Assembly: GCF_002154375.1 (NCBI RefSeq)
Contig: NZ_MUND01000124.1
Location: 1 to 34,757, forward strand
Source: Streptomyces glaucescens
GTDB taxonomy: Bacteria > Actinomycetota > Actinomycetes > Streptomycetales > Streptomycetaceae
Length of the DNA stretch: 34,757 bases
Reading direction: 5' to 3'
The translations under genes were made by a program, and so were the position numbers. The notes under the pieces are model-generated. The model searched no databases. It saw only the letters and a program-made list of their open reading frames with translations, and had not been told where the DNA came from. Shown here piece by piece: positions 24,240-32,047 of the stretch (position 1 is the stretch's first letter; every line of letters begins with the position of its first letter).

Positions 24240-25193
24240 GTGTCGCTGTTCTGGCGGATCTTCTCGCTCAACTCCGTCGGCCTGGTCGCGGCAGCCGCCC
24301 TGCTGCTGGGCCCGGTCACCGTGTCGACCCCCGTGCTGCCCGGCGAGGCGCTGGTCGTCCTCGCCGGACTCGCCGCGCTGCTGGCCGGCAACGCGGCCGT
24401 GCTGCGCATCGGACTCACGCCCCTGCAGCGGCTCGGCCGGGCCATGGCGGCCGTGGACCTGCTGCGGCCGGGGACCCGCGCGGTCGTCGCCGGGCCCGCG
24501 GAGACCGCCGAGCTGATCACGACCTACAACGCCATGCTCGACCGCCTGGAGACCGAACGCGCCGCCAGTGCCGGCCGCGCGCTGCTCGCGCAGGAGCGCG
24601 AACGGCACCGGGTCGCACGGGAACTGCACGACGAGGTCGGCCAGACCCTCACCGCCGTGCTGCTCCAGCTCAAACGGGTCGCCGACCGGGCGCCCGAGGG
24701 ACTGCGCGACGAGCTCGGCCAGGCGCAGGAGGCCACCCGCGCGGGTCTGGACGAGATCCGCCGCATAGCGCGCCGGCTGCGCCCCGGCGTGCTGGAGGAA
24801 CTGGGCCTGGCCAGCGCGTTGCGCTCGCTCGCCGGTGAGTTCACCGCCCACGGGCTGACCGTGCGGCACGACGTGCGCGGTGAACTGCCCCCGCTCACCG
24901 GGGAGACCGAACTCGTGATCTACCGAGTGGCGCAGGAAGGGCTCACCAATACCGCGCGGCACTCCGGCGCCGGCCGTGCGGAGCTTCGCCTGGGCCCCGT
25001 CCCCGGCGGTGTCGAACTGCTCGTCCGGGACAACGGCACCGGCCTGGGCGCGGGCTCGCCGGAAGGAGCCGGCATCAGCGGGATGCGGGAGCGTGCGCTG
25101 CTGATCGGGGCGGAGCTGAGCCTCGGACCGGGTCCCGACGGGGGCACGGACGTACGGATGCGGATCCCGTGCGGACGGCGGGAGGCCCGATGA
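24240..25193 (+). CDS. NarL-type sensor histidine kinase
   Basis: A 317-residue kinase. GTG 24240 (VSLFWRIFSLN...) follows GGAG by 8 bases. An in-frame ATG at 24090 would add 50 residues of low-complexity Gly/Glu/Arg sequence and is less likely. Two membrane segments (~8-30 and ~35-56) with almost no external loop are followed by a HAMP-like linker. The HisKA_3 box is ERERHRVARELHDEVGQTLTAVLLQLKR, with H130 as phosphoacceptor; the ATPase domain has DNGTGLG and GISGMRERALLIGA. The minimal sensor suggests a membrane or internal signal. The regulator overlaps its stop. The S. coelicolor pair at this position has, from memory, been linked to the switch to secondary metabolism. Confidence 0.9.
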   Translation: MSLFWRIFSLNSVGLVAAAALLLGPVTVSTPVLPGEALVVLAGLAALLAGNAAVLRIGLTPLQRLGRAMAAVDLLRPGTRAVVAGPAETAELITTYNAMLDRLETERAASAGRALLAQERERHRVARELHDEVGQTLTAVLLQLKRVADRAPEGLRDELGQAQEATRAGLDEIRRIARRLRPGVLEELGLASALRSLAGEFTAHGLTVRHDVRGELPPLTGETELVIYRVAQEGLTNTARHSGAGRAELRLGPVPGGVELLVRDNGTGLGAGSPEGAGISGMRERALLIGAELSLGPGPDGGTDVRMRIPCGRREAR

Positions 25194-25846
25194 CCGCCCC
25201 GGTCCGCGTCCTGCTCGCCGACGACCACACGCTCGTCCGCCGAGGAGTGCGCCTCATCCTGGACGGCGAGCCGGACCTGACGGTCGTGGCCGAGGCCGGC
25301 GACGGCGCGGAGGCGGTCGCACGCGCGCGTGCGGGCGACGTCGATCTGGCGGTCCTGGACGTCGCCATGCCCCGCATGACGGGTCTGCAAGCGGCCCGCG
25401 AGCTGTCCCGGCGGCTGCCCGGGCTGCGCATCCTCATTCTCACGATGTACGACAACGAGCAGTACTTCTTCGAGGCGCTGAAGGCCGGGGCCTGCGGCTA
25501 TGTCCTCAAGTCCGTGGCCGACCGCGATCTGGTCGAGGCATGCCGCGCGGCCATGCGCGACGAGCCGTTCGTCTACCCCGGCGCCGAGCGAGCCCTGGTC
25601 CGGGCCTATTTGGACCGCCTCCACCGCGGTGACGGCCGCCTGCCGGAACGGGCCGTCACCGAGCGCGAGGAGGAGATCCTGAAGCTGGTCGCCGAGGGCC
25701 ACACCTCCAAGGAGATCGCCGAGCTGCTGTTCATCAGCGTCAAGACGGTCGAACGCCACCGCGCCAACCTGCTGCAGAAGCTCGGCCTGCGCGACCGCCT
25801 GGAACTGACCCGGTACGCGATACGCGCCGGCCTGATCGAACCGTGA
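25190..25846 (+). CDS. NarL/FixJ-family response regulator
   Basis: A 218-residue regulator starting at ATG 25190 within the kinase stop (ATGA overlap). The receiver has D11/D12, phosphoacceptor D57 in LAVLDVAMPRMTG, and a conserved K in GYVLKSVADRDL. The LuxR-type HTH occupies ~150-212 (VTEREEEILKLVAEGHTSKEIAELLFISVKTVERHRANLLQKLGLRDRLELTRYAIRAGLI). It is the cognate partner of the preceding kinase. Targets are unknown. miaB begins 82 bases downstream. Confidence 0.94.
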   Translation: MTAPVRVLLADDHTLVRRGVRLILDGEPDLTVVAEAGDGAEAVARARAGDVDLAVLDVAMPRMTGLQAARELSRRLPGLRILILTMYDNEQYFFEALKAGACGYVLKSVADRDLVEACRAAMRDEPFVYPGAERALVRAYLDRLHRGDGRLPERAVTEREEEILKLVAEGHTSKEIAELLFISVKTVERHRANLLQKLGLRDRLELTRYAIRAGLIEP

Positions 25847-25878
25847 GCCGACCGGGTGACCCGGATCGCGCCGACCGG

Positions 25879-25887
25879 TTGTCCACA
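25879..25887 (+). promoter_or_regulatory. DnaA box upstream of miaB
   Basis: TTGTCCACA is an exact match to the Streptomyces DnaA-box consensus. It lies 41 bases before the miaB start and 32 bases after the regulator stop, within an 82-base intergenic space. It could regulate miaB or titrate DnaA, or be fortuitous. Confidence 0.45.
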
Positions 25888-25928
25888 GGCGGCCCGAGCC
25901 ACTTCCGCCGACCGCCTACCCTTGTCCC

Positions 25929-27446
25929 ATGAGCAGCATCGACCAGAGCCGGGCCGTGGGCGTCCGCACATACGAGGTACGCACCTACGGGTGCCAGATG
26001 AACGTCCATGATTCCGAGCGACTGGCCGGTCTGCTGGAGGACGCGGGCTACGTGCGCGCCCCCGAGGGCTCCGACGGCGACGCCGACGTCGTCGTCTTCA
26101 ACACCTGCGCGGTCCGGGAGAACGCCGACAACCGGCTGTACGGCAACCTCGGCCACCTCGCCCCGAAGAAGGCCCGGCGGCCCGGCATGCAGATCGCGGT
26201 CGGCGGCTGTCTCGCCCAGAAGGACCGCGACACCATCGTGAAGAAGGCGCCCTGGGTGGACGTCGTCTTCGGCACGCACAACATCGGCAAGCTGCCGGTC
26301 CTGCTGGAACGCGCGCGCGTGCAGGAGGAGGCCCAGGTCGAGATCGCCGAGTCGCTGGAGGCGTTCCCCTCCACGCTGCCGACCCGGCGCGAGAGCGCCT
26401 ACGCCGCGTGGGTCTCCATCTCCGTGGGCTGCAACAACACCTGCACCTTCTGCATCGTCCCCGCGCTGCGCGGCAAGGAGAAGGACCGCCGCCCCGGTGA
26501 CATCCTCGCCGAGGTCGAGGCCCTGGTCGCCGAGGGCGTCTCCGAGATCACGCTGCTCGGCCAGAACGTCAACGCCTACGGCTCCGACATCGGCGACCGA
26601 GAGGCGTTCAGCAAGCTGCTGCGGGCCTGCGGGAAGATCGAGGGCCTGGAGCGGGTGCGCTTCACCTCCCCGCACCCGCGCGACTTCACCGACGACGTCA
26701 TCGCCGCCATGGCCGAGACGCCGAACGTGATGCCGCAGCTCCACATGCCGCTCCAGTCCGGTTCGGACACCGTCCTGAAGGCGATGCGCCGCTCCTACCG
26801 CCAGGAGCGCTACCTCGGCATCATCGAGAAGGTCCGCGCGGCCATCCCGCACGCGGCGATCACCACCGACATCATCGTGGGCTTCCCCGGCGAGACCGAG
26901 GAGGACTTCGAGCAGACCCTGCACGTGGTGCGCGAGGCCCGCTTCGCCCAGGCGTTCACCTTCCAGTACTCCAAGCGCCCGGGCACCCCGGCCGCCGAGA
27001 TGGACGACCAGATCCCCAAGGAGGTCGTCCAGGCGCGTTACGAGCGGCTGGTCGCCCTTCAGGAGGAGATCTCCTGGGAGGAGAACAAGAAGCAGGTCGG
27101 TCGCACCCTGGAGCTGATGGTCGCCGAGGGTGAGGGCCGCAAGGACGGCGCCACCCACCGTCTGTCCGGCCGCGCCCCCGACAACCGCCTGGTCCACTTC
27201 ACCAAGCCGGAGCAGGAGGTGCGTCCCGGCGACGTGGTCACCGTCGAGGTCACCTACGCCGCTCCGCACCACCTCCTCGCCGAGGGCGCCGTCCTCGGTG
27301 TGCGCCGCACGCGCGCGGGCGACGCCTGGGAGAAGCGCAACGCCGCCGAGGCCGCCAAGCCGGCCGGTGTGATGCTGGGCCTGCCGAAGATCGGGGCCCC
27401 GCAGCCCCTGCCGGTCGCCACGGGCAGCGGCTGCGGCTGCGACTGA
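25929..27446 (+). CDS. miaB: tRNA-2-methylthio-N6-dimethylallyladenosine synthase MiaB
   Basis: A 505-residue radical SAM methylthiotransferase that adds the 2-methylthio group to i6A37 of tRNAs reading UNN codons. The N-terminal UPF0004 domain has auxiliary cluster cysteines C22 (TYGCQMN), C60 ([10 protein letters not shown]) and C94 (GGCLAQ). The SAM cluster is C168-x3-C172-x2-C175 ([14 protein letters not shown]). The C-terminal TRAM domain covers ~390-460 ([13 protein letters not shown]...[13 protein letters not shown]...[17 protein letters not shown]). The tail ends GSGCGCD, a Cys-containing actinobacterial extension. It acts after MiaA, encoded 1.8 kb downstream. In Streptomyces this modification affects reading by the bldA leucyl-tRNA(UAA), hence development. 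Confidence 0.97.
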   Translation: MSSIDQSRAVGVRTYEVRTYGCQMNVHDSERLAGLLEDAGYVRAPEGSDGDADVVVFNTCAVRENADNRLYGNLGHLAPKKARRPGMQIAVGGCLAQKDRDTIVKKAPWVDVVFGTHNIGKLPVLLERARVQEEAQVEIAESLEAFPSTLPTRRESAYAAWVSISVGCNNTCTFCIVPALRGKEKDRRPGDILAEVEALVAEGVSEITLLGQNVNAYGSDIGDREAFSKLLRACGKIEGLERVRFTSPHPRDFTDDVIAAMAETPNVMPQLHMPLQSGSDTVLKAMRRSYRQERYLGIIEKVRAAIPHAAITTDIIVGFPGETEEDFEQTLHVVREARFAQAFTFQYSKRPGTPAAEMDDQIPKEVVQARYERLVALQEEISWEENKKQVGRTLELMVAEGEGRKDGATHRLSGRAPDNRLVHFTKPEQEVRPGDVVTVEVTYAAPHHLLAEGAVLGVRRTRAGDAWEKRNAAEAAKPAGVMLGLPKIGAPQPLPVATGSGCGCD

Positions 27447-27589
27447 CGAAGCGCCGGGGCTCCTTCACGGGAGCGTGAGGGCTCGCCGAGACAGGTGGGA
27501 AGCGGGAGGGCTCGCCGTGCCGCAGGCGCGACGGGCTCTCGCCGGGGCATGGTGAGCCGTGCGGCCCGGCGGGGGTTACCCTGCCGATC
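27447..27589 (+). other. miaB 3' intergenic region with direct repeat
   Basis: No gene is present. GAGGGCTCGCCG is repeated at 27477-27488 and 27506-27517, and a weak 5-bp hairpin (GCTCC 27459-27463 with GGAGC 27470-27474) may be a terminator. Nothing else is recognisable. Confidence 0.4.
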
Positions 27590-28303
27590 ATGCTTGTCGC
27601 CGCCGCTGTCTGCCCCTGTCCGCCCCTCCTGGTGCCCGTGATCGCCGCGGGCGCAGCGCCCGAGCTGGACGCCGCGCGTGCCGCCTGCACGGACGCGCTC
27701 GGGGTGCTCGCCGCCGCCCGGCCGGACCGGCTGGTGGTCGTCGGACCCGCCGACGAGGGCGGAGCCGGCCCGTACCCGGAGGGCGCACCGGGCTCCTTCC
27801 GTGGCTTCGGCGTCGATCTGGGCGTATGCCTGGGCCGCGAGCGGGCCGCCGAGGAAACGCGCGAACTGCCGCCGTCGCTGGCGGTCGCCGCGTGGCTGCT
27901 GGAGCGCACCGGCTGGTCGGATGCCCCGATCGAGGGAATGGGCGTGGCGGAACCGCTCGGCGTCGAGCGGTGTATCGAAGTCGGACGGGACATCGCCGGA
28001 CGCGCGGGACGGGTGGCGCTGCTGGTGATGGGCGACGCCAGCGCGTGCCGGACGGTGAAGGCCCCGGGCTATCTGGACGCGCGGGCGGAGCCCTTCGACG
28101 CGCAGGTCGCGCGTGCGCTGGGGGCGGCGGACGTCGCGGCGCTCCGGGCACTCGACACGGGGCTGGCGCGGGAGCTGAAGGTGTCGGGGCGCGCGCCGTG
28201 GCAGGTGCTCGCCGGCGCCGCCCAGGACGCGGGGCTCAGCGGCGCGCTGCTGTACGAGGACGCGCCGTACGGGGTGGGGTATGTGGTGGCGGCCTGGTCG
28301 TAG
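27590..28303 (+). CDS. LigB-like (class III extradiol dioxygenase subunit B-like) protein
   Basis: A 237-residue cytosolic protein, ATG 27590. The fold signature of the class III extradiol dioxygenase B superfamily is seen in the opening VAAAVCPCPPLLVPVIAAG, in RPDRLVVVGPADEG, in the central GRVALLVMGDASACR, and in the end GYVVAAW. The superfamily's PHPPLL metal-site His is Cys here (PCPPLL), so a normal Fe(II) 2-His-Glu site is doubtful; it may be non-catalytic, or bind a metal through Cys. It stands alone between miaB and miaA, and is commonly found there in Streptomyces. Role unknown. Confidence 0.8.
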   Translation: MLVAAAVCPCPPLLVPVIAAGAAPELDAARAACTDALGVLAAARPDRLVVVGPADEGGAGPYPEGAPGSFRGFGVDLGVCLGRERAAEETRELPPSLAVAAWLLERTGWSDAPIEGMGVAEPLGVERCIEVGRDIAGRAGRVALLVMGDASACRTVKAPGYLDARAEPFDAQVARALGAADVAALRALDTGLARELKVSGRAPWQVLAGAAQDAGLSGALLYEDAPYGVGYVVAAWS

Positions 28304-28350
28304 CGCCGCCTGAGCCGCACCTGGAGCGAGGGCGCGCGGGCTGTCCGAGA

Positions 28351-28394
28351 ACGGCGGACGGCCGGGAGCCTGTTGCTCCGCGGCCGTCCGCCGT
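28351..28394. terminator. Very strong bidirectional hairpin
   Basis: ACGGCGGACGGCCG (28351-28364) pairs perfectly with 28381-28394, and the stem continues with GGAGC (28365-28369) to GCTCC (28375-28379) across a single bulged G (28380) and a 5-base loop. This 19-bp stem lies between the convergent LigB-like and antitoxin-family genes. Confidence 0.85.
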
Positions 28395-28423
28395 ATGCGT
28401 TGTCCTGCGGTGTCGACTGCCGT

Positions 28424-28717
28424 TCAGGAAGTCGGTGGGGGCGTGCCGGGCGGGGTGCTCGGCGGCGCGCTCGGCGGGGTGCCGGTGGCGCCTTTGGGGC
28501 CGGTGTCGTCCTGGTGGGCGAGCCGTTCCATCGCGCCCTTCGCCTTGCCAGAGCCCGACTGGATCTTGTCGCTGTACTTGCCCTTGGTGCGCTCGTCGAC
28601 GACCTTGGCGGCGCGGTCGATGCCGTGCTGGATCTTGTCCCCGTGCTGCTGCGCGAGGCCGGAGACCTTGTTCCTGGCCGGGGCGAGCTTGGCCTTCACA
28701 TTGTCGAAGAGACCCAT
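28424..28717 (-). CDS. Small 'antitoxin'-family protein with proline-rich tail
   Basis: A 97-residue protein, ATG 28717 with AAGGTGA about 6 bases upstream. The first ~65 residues (MGLFDNVKAKLAPARNKVSGLAQQHGDKIQHGIDRAAKVVDERTKGKYSDKIQSGSGKAKGAMERLAHQ) match a small actinobacterial family that databases label 'antitoxin'; the tail is Pro/Thr/Ser-rich (GTPPSAPPSTPPGTPPPTS). The helical, lysine-rich N-terminal part resembles CsbD/Rv0909-type small stress proteins. No toxin is encoded next to it, so the antitoxin name is weak. It is 41 bases downstream of the next gene on the same strand. Confidence 0.82.
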   Translation of the reverse strand: MGLFDNVKAKLAPARNKVSGLAQQHGDKIQHGIDRAAKVVDERTKGKYSDKIQSGSGKAKGAMERLAHQDDTGPKGATGTPPSAPPSTPPGTPPPTS

Positions 28718-28758
28718 GGGTTCACCTTCCCTCGCGGGCAGTCTACGCGCGGCGCCCT

Positions 28759-29058
28759 TTACGCGCGGGCGCCCTTGTCGGCCTCGCTGTCGGCCGCTTC
28801 CACGGCGGACTGCTGCTTGGGGATCCCGACGGCGTCGGACGAACCGGTCTCGCCGGCCTCCGTCGTGGGCGCCTCCGTGCCTGTACCCGTGCCCGTCGTC
28901 GTCTCCGTCGCGGAGTCGGTTGCGGCGCCGTCCGGTCCCTTCGCGTCCGCAGCCTCGTTCGCCCCGGAACCGGCCGATGGCGTGTCGGCCTGTGCCCCGG
29001 CGCTCGACGCCTCCTCGGTAGCCTTCGACCTCCGCAGAAGTCGCGCAAGAACGCCCAT
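28759..29058 (-). CDS. Small Ala/Thr/Glu-rich protein of unknown function
   Basis: A 99-residue protein, ATG 29058 with GGAG five bases upstream. A short basic amphipathic start (MGVLARLLRRSKATEE) is followed by ~80 residues of low complexity rich in Ala, Thr, Glu, Ser and Gly, predicted to be disordered. There is no Cys, no signal peptide and no membrane segment. It forms a two-gene unit with the antitoxin-like gene and is divergent from miaA. The basic helix could bind membrane, but this is speculation. Confidence 0.72.
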   Translation of the reverse strand: MGVLARLLRRSKATEEASSAGAQADTPSAGSGANEAADAKGPDGAATDSATETTTGTGTGTEAPTTEAGETGSSDAVGIPKQQSAVEAADSEADKGARA

Positions 29059-29242
29059 AGTCACTCCATACGTATTCGTGCGGGGGTGTAATCCCGCGTC
29101 GCCCCGTGCGTCCGTTCGCGTCGCCCGGGTCACCGCCCCTGCCGATCGGCGGCAAGAACCTCGCAACGGGCAACGACCCCCGGTTGCGGGCCGTCACGTA
29201 ACTCGTTCGAGGCCACGGTGCGAGGTTTGCGAGACTGGTGCG

Positions 29243-30181
29243 GTGAGCAGCGCAGCCCCCGCCCCCCGCGTCATCGCCGTCGTCGGTCCCACCGCGGCCG
29301 GAAAGTCCGATTTGGGCGTCTATCTCGCCCAGCGACTCGGCGGGGAGGTCGTCAACGCGGACTCCATGCAGCTCTACCGAGGGATGGACATCGGCACCGC
29401 CAAGCTGACGCCCGAGGAGCGCGGCGGCGTCCCCCACCACCTCCTGGACATCTGGGACGTGACTGTCACGGCCTCCGTCGCCGAGTACCAGCGGCTCGCG
29501 CGGGAGCGGATCGACGCGCTGCTCGCCGAAGGGCGCTGGCCGATCCTGGTCGGCGGCTCCGGCCTGTACGTCCGCGGTGCCGTCGACAACCTGGAGTTCC
29601 CCGGCACCGATCCCGAGGTGCGGGCCCGCCTGGAGGACGAACTGGCACTGCGCGGCTCCGGTGCGCTGCACGCCCGGCTCGCCGCCGCCGACCCCGAGGC
29701 CGCGCGGGCGATCCTCCCGAGCAACGGCCGCCGTATCGTCCGGGCCCTGGAAGTGATCGAGATCACCGGCCGGCCGTTCACCGCCAACCTCCCCGGCCAC
29801 GACTCGGTCTACGACACCGTGCAGATCGGCGTCGACGTGGCCCGGCCGGAGCTGGACGAGCGCATCGCGCGCCGGGTCGACCGGATGTGGGAGGCCGGGC
29901 TCGTCGAGGAAGTGAGCGCACTGGAGGCACAGGGGTTGCGCGAGGGGCGTACGGCGTCGCGCGCGCTCGGCTACCAGCAGGTGCTCGCCGCGCTCGCCGG
30001 CGAGTGCACGCTCGACGAGGCACGGATCGAGACCGTCCGCGCGACCAAGCGCTTCGCGCGCCGTCAGGATTCATGGTTCAGGCGCGACCCCCGGGTGCAT
30101 TGGCTCAGTGGGGCCGCGGCGGATCTCGCGGAACTTCCGCGGCTCGCCCTGACGTTGGTCGAACGACCGGTTACAGCCTGA
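29243..30181 (+). CDS. miaA: tRNA dimethylallyltransferase MiaA
   Basis: A 312-residue enzyme transferring the dimethylallyl group from DMAPP to N6 of A37 in UNN-reading tRNAs; MiaB then methylthiolates the product. GTG 29243 (VSSAAPAPRVIAVVG...) begins just before the P-loop GPTAAGKS (15-22). Other signatures: NADSMQLYRGMDIGTAKLT, PHHLLDIWDV, LVGGSGLYVRG, NGRRIVRALEVIEITGRPF, ASRALGYQQVLAAL, and KRFARRQDSWFRRDPRVHWL (tRNA-binding end). Length is typical. A larger in-frame ORF upstream is not conserved. Confidence 0.97.
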   Translation: MSSAAPAPRVIAVVGPTAAGKSDLGVYLAQRLGGEVVNADSMQLYRGMDIGTAKLTPEERGGVPHHLLDIWDVTVTASVAEYQRLARERIDALLAEGRWPILVGGSGLYVRGAVDNLEFPGTDPEVRARLEDELALRGSGALHARLAAADPEAARAILPSNGRRIVRALEVIEITGRPFTANLPGHDSVYDTVQIGVDVARPELDERIARRVDRMWEAGLVEEVSALEAQGLREGRTASRALGYQQVLAALAGECTLDEARIETVRATKRFARRQDSWFRRDPRVHWLSGAAADLAELPRLALTLVERPVTA

Positions 30182-30282
30182 TCACGTCATGGCATCGGGA
30201 CGCTCCGGCCGTCATCGGGGCCTCCGGCGCCGTGCCATCATCGAGCTTCGATCGACCAGTGAAGTCCTAGTTGGGAGGGCGC

Positions 30283-30792
30283 GTGGCGATGGAGGCCGGC
30301 CCTCGCGACACCGCACAAGGCGCCGAGCACGCCACCACCGAGAGTGGCGCTGCCGAGCGGAACGACGACCGCCTGAGCCCCGACGGGCCGGACGAGACCC
30401 AGGGCGGAGTGACCGCCGACGGCCCCGAACCCGACGAGATGTTCGTGGGCGGGCCCGAGGTCGAGGTCGAGCTGCGTCCCCAGCGGCGGCTGCGCGTGTG
30501 GCAGTTGGCGCCCATCGTGGGCCTGGGTGCGATCGGCTCGCTGATGTTCGCCTTCCCGCTGGCCTTCGACTTCGGCGACAGCGGGGCCATGATCGCCATG
30601 CTGGGGCTGCTGATCTGCTCCTGCGCGGCCGGCTGGGGCATGATGGCCGCCCGCAGGGTCGGCTACACCTGGCCCGGGCTTCCGTCGCGCGGCGCCGGGC
30701 GGCGCCCGGACTGGCGGGTCGTGCTCGCGTACGTGGTCGTGGTGGCCGCGGTCGTGGTGCTGGCCGTGTGGCGCGTGGCGCGGCTGCGCTGA
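30283..30792 (+). CDS. Small integral membrane protein of unknown function
   Basis: A ~169-residue protein from GTG 30283, with GGGAGG four bases upstream; ATG 30289 is an alternative two codons later. The first ~65 residues are acidic and polar (many Asp, Glu, Gly, Pro), then three hydrophobic segments follow: LAPIVGLGAIGSLMFAFPLAF, AMIAMLGLLICSCAAGWGMMAA, and VVLAYVVVVAAVVVLAVW. The short basic end RVARLR suggests a cytoplasmic C-terminus. I recognise no characterised family. It lies between miaA and dapF, 100 bases from each. Confidence 0.8.
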   Translation: MAMEAGPRDTAQGAEHATTESGAAERNDDRLSPDGPDETQGGVTADGPEPDEMFVGGPEVEVELRPQRRLRVWQLAPIVGLGAIGSLMFAFPLAFDFGDSGAMIAMLGLLICSCAAGWGMMAARRVGYTWPGLPSRGAGRRPDWRVVLAYVVVVAAVVVLAVWRVARLR

Positions 30793-30891
30793 GCCGGCGC
30801 AGTCCCGCGTGAACCGTGCCGGCCTCCCGCGCGGGCGCGCTGCGGACCCGGTCGGCGGCCCGCTGTCGCACCCACCCCGTACGATCGAGGA

Positions 30892-31773
30892 ATGAGCACG
30901 CGGATCGCCTTCCTCAAGGGGCACGGCACCGAGAACGACTTCGTGATCGTCCCGGACCCCGAGAACGCCATCGACCTGCCTCCGGCCGCCGTCGCCGCGC
31001 TGTGCGACCGCCGCGCGGGCATCGGGGGTGACGGACTGCTGCACGTGGTGCGGTCCGCCGCACATCCCGAGGCCGAGGAGATGGCGGCCGAGGCGGAGTG
31101 GTTCATGGACTACCGCAACGGTGACGGCTCCATCGCCGAGATGTGCGGCAACGGCGTACGCGTGTTCGCGCGCTACCTGCAGCACGCCGGGCATGTCACC
31201 GAGGGTGACCTCGCCGTCGCCACGCGCGGCGGCGTGAAGACCGTGCACCTCGCCAAGGACGGGGACGTCACCGTCGGCATGGGCAGGGCACGGCTGCCCG
31301 AAGGCGATGTCACCGTGAGTGTCGGCGAGCGCAGCTGGCCCGCGCGGAACGTGAACATGGGCAACCCCCACGCGGTCGCCTTCGTCGACGACCTCGCGGA
31401 TGCCGGGGACCTGCTCTCCCCGCCCCCGTTCAGCCCGGCCGCAGCCTACCCGGACGGGGTGAACGTGGAGTTCGTCGCCGACCGCGGCCCCCGGCACGTC
31501 GCCATGCGGGTGCACGAGCGCGGCTCCGGCGAGACCCGGTCGTGCGGCACCGGCGCGTGCGCCGTCGCCGTGGCCACCGCCCGCCGCGACGGCGCGGTCC
31601 CGATCGCCACCGGCACCCCCGTCACCTACACCGTGGACGTCCCCGGCGGTCGCCTGCTGATCACCGAGCGGCCCGACGGAGAGATCGAGATGACCGGCCC
31701 CGCGGTGATCGTCGCCGAGGGCGAGATCGACGGGGAGTGGCTGGCCGGAGCGGCGGAGCGGCGCAGAGGCTGA
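30892..31773 (+). CDS. dapF: Diaminopimelate epimerase DapF
   Basis: A 293-residue enzyme converting LL- to meso-diaminopimelate for lysine synthesis (in Streptomyces peptidoglycan LL-DAP is used, so this mainly feeds lysine). ATG 30892. The catalytic cysteine pair is present: C85 in EMCGNGVRVFARYL and C218 in RSCGTGACAVAVA. Other conserved parts: FLKGHGTENDFVIV, DRRAGIGGDGLL, NVNMGNPHAVAFVDD, and GVNVEFV. Length is normal. A ~270-base gap follows before rshA. Confidence 0.97.
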   Translation: MSTRIAFLKGHGTENDFVIVPDPENAIDLPPAAVAALCDRRAGIGGDGLLHVVRSAAHPEAEEMAAEAEWFMDYRNGDGSIAEMCGNGVRVFARYLQHAGHVTEGDLAVATRGGVKTVHLAKDGDVTVGMGRARLPEGDVTVSVGERSWPARNVNMGNPHAVAFVDDLADAGDLLSPPPFSPAAAYPDGVNVEFVADRGPRHVAMRVHERGSGETRSCGTGACAVAVATARRDGAVPIATGTPVTYTVDVPGGRLLITERPDGEIEMTGPAVIVAEGEIDGEWLAGAAERRRG

Positions 31774-32047
31774 GGCGTGGCCGCGTGGCCACGGGCCGTC
31801 GTACGCGGCACACCTGCGTACGCCGTGCGGAGAGCGCCGTCACCCCTTGGCCGAGCACGCCCAACCGTAAACGTCCTCGGCTTCGCTCGAATGGGTGATC
31901 CGTTTCACGCTCGGCGAGAGGCGGTCGGCCGCACGTGATGGGCTCGGTAGCATCAAGCACCGGCCCGGACGGGGGAGATGTCGCCGCCCCTGAGCCGTGT
32001 CCGCCTTGGGGCACCCCGTCCGCCGGTCCACGCAGCCGGAGGTGCCC
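31774..32047 (+). promoter_or_regulatory. Upstream region of rshA
   Basis: A 274-base gap with no convincing ORF. It holds a CGTGGCCACG palindrome shortly after dapF, a short inverted repeat GTGATCCGTTTCAC near 31895, and a possible -10 TAGCAT near 31949. The rshA promoter is probably here; no -35 is clear. Confidence 0.35.

Noticed and set aside
25740..27272. 510-aa minus-strand ORF opposite miaB
   Set aside because: Shadow frame; the plus strand has all MiaB cluster cysteines and domains.
28424..28717. Type II toxin-antitoxin module
   Set aside because: The family label says antitoxin but no toxin-like neighbour exists and the partner is a disordered low-complexity protein.
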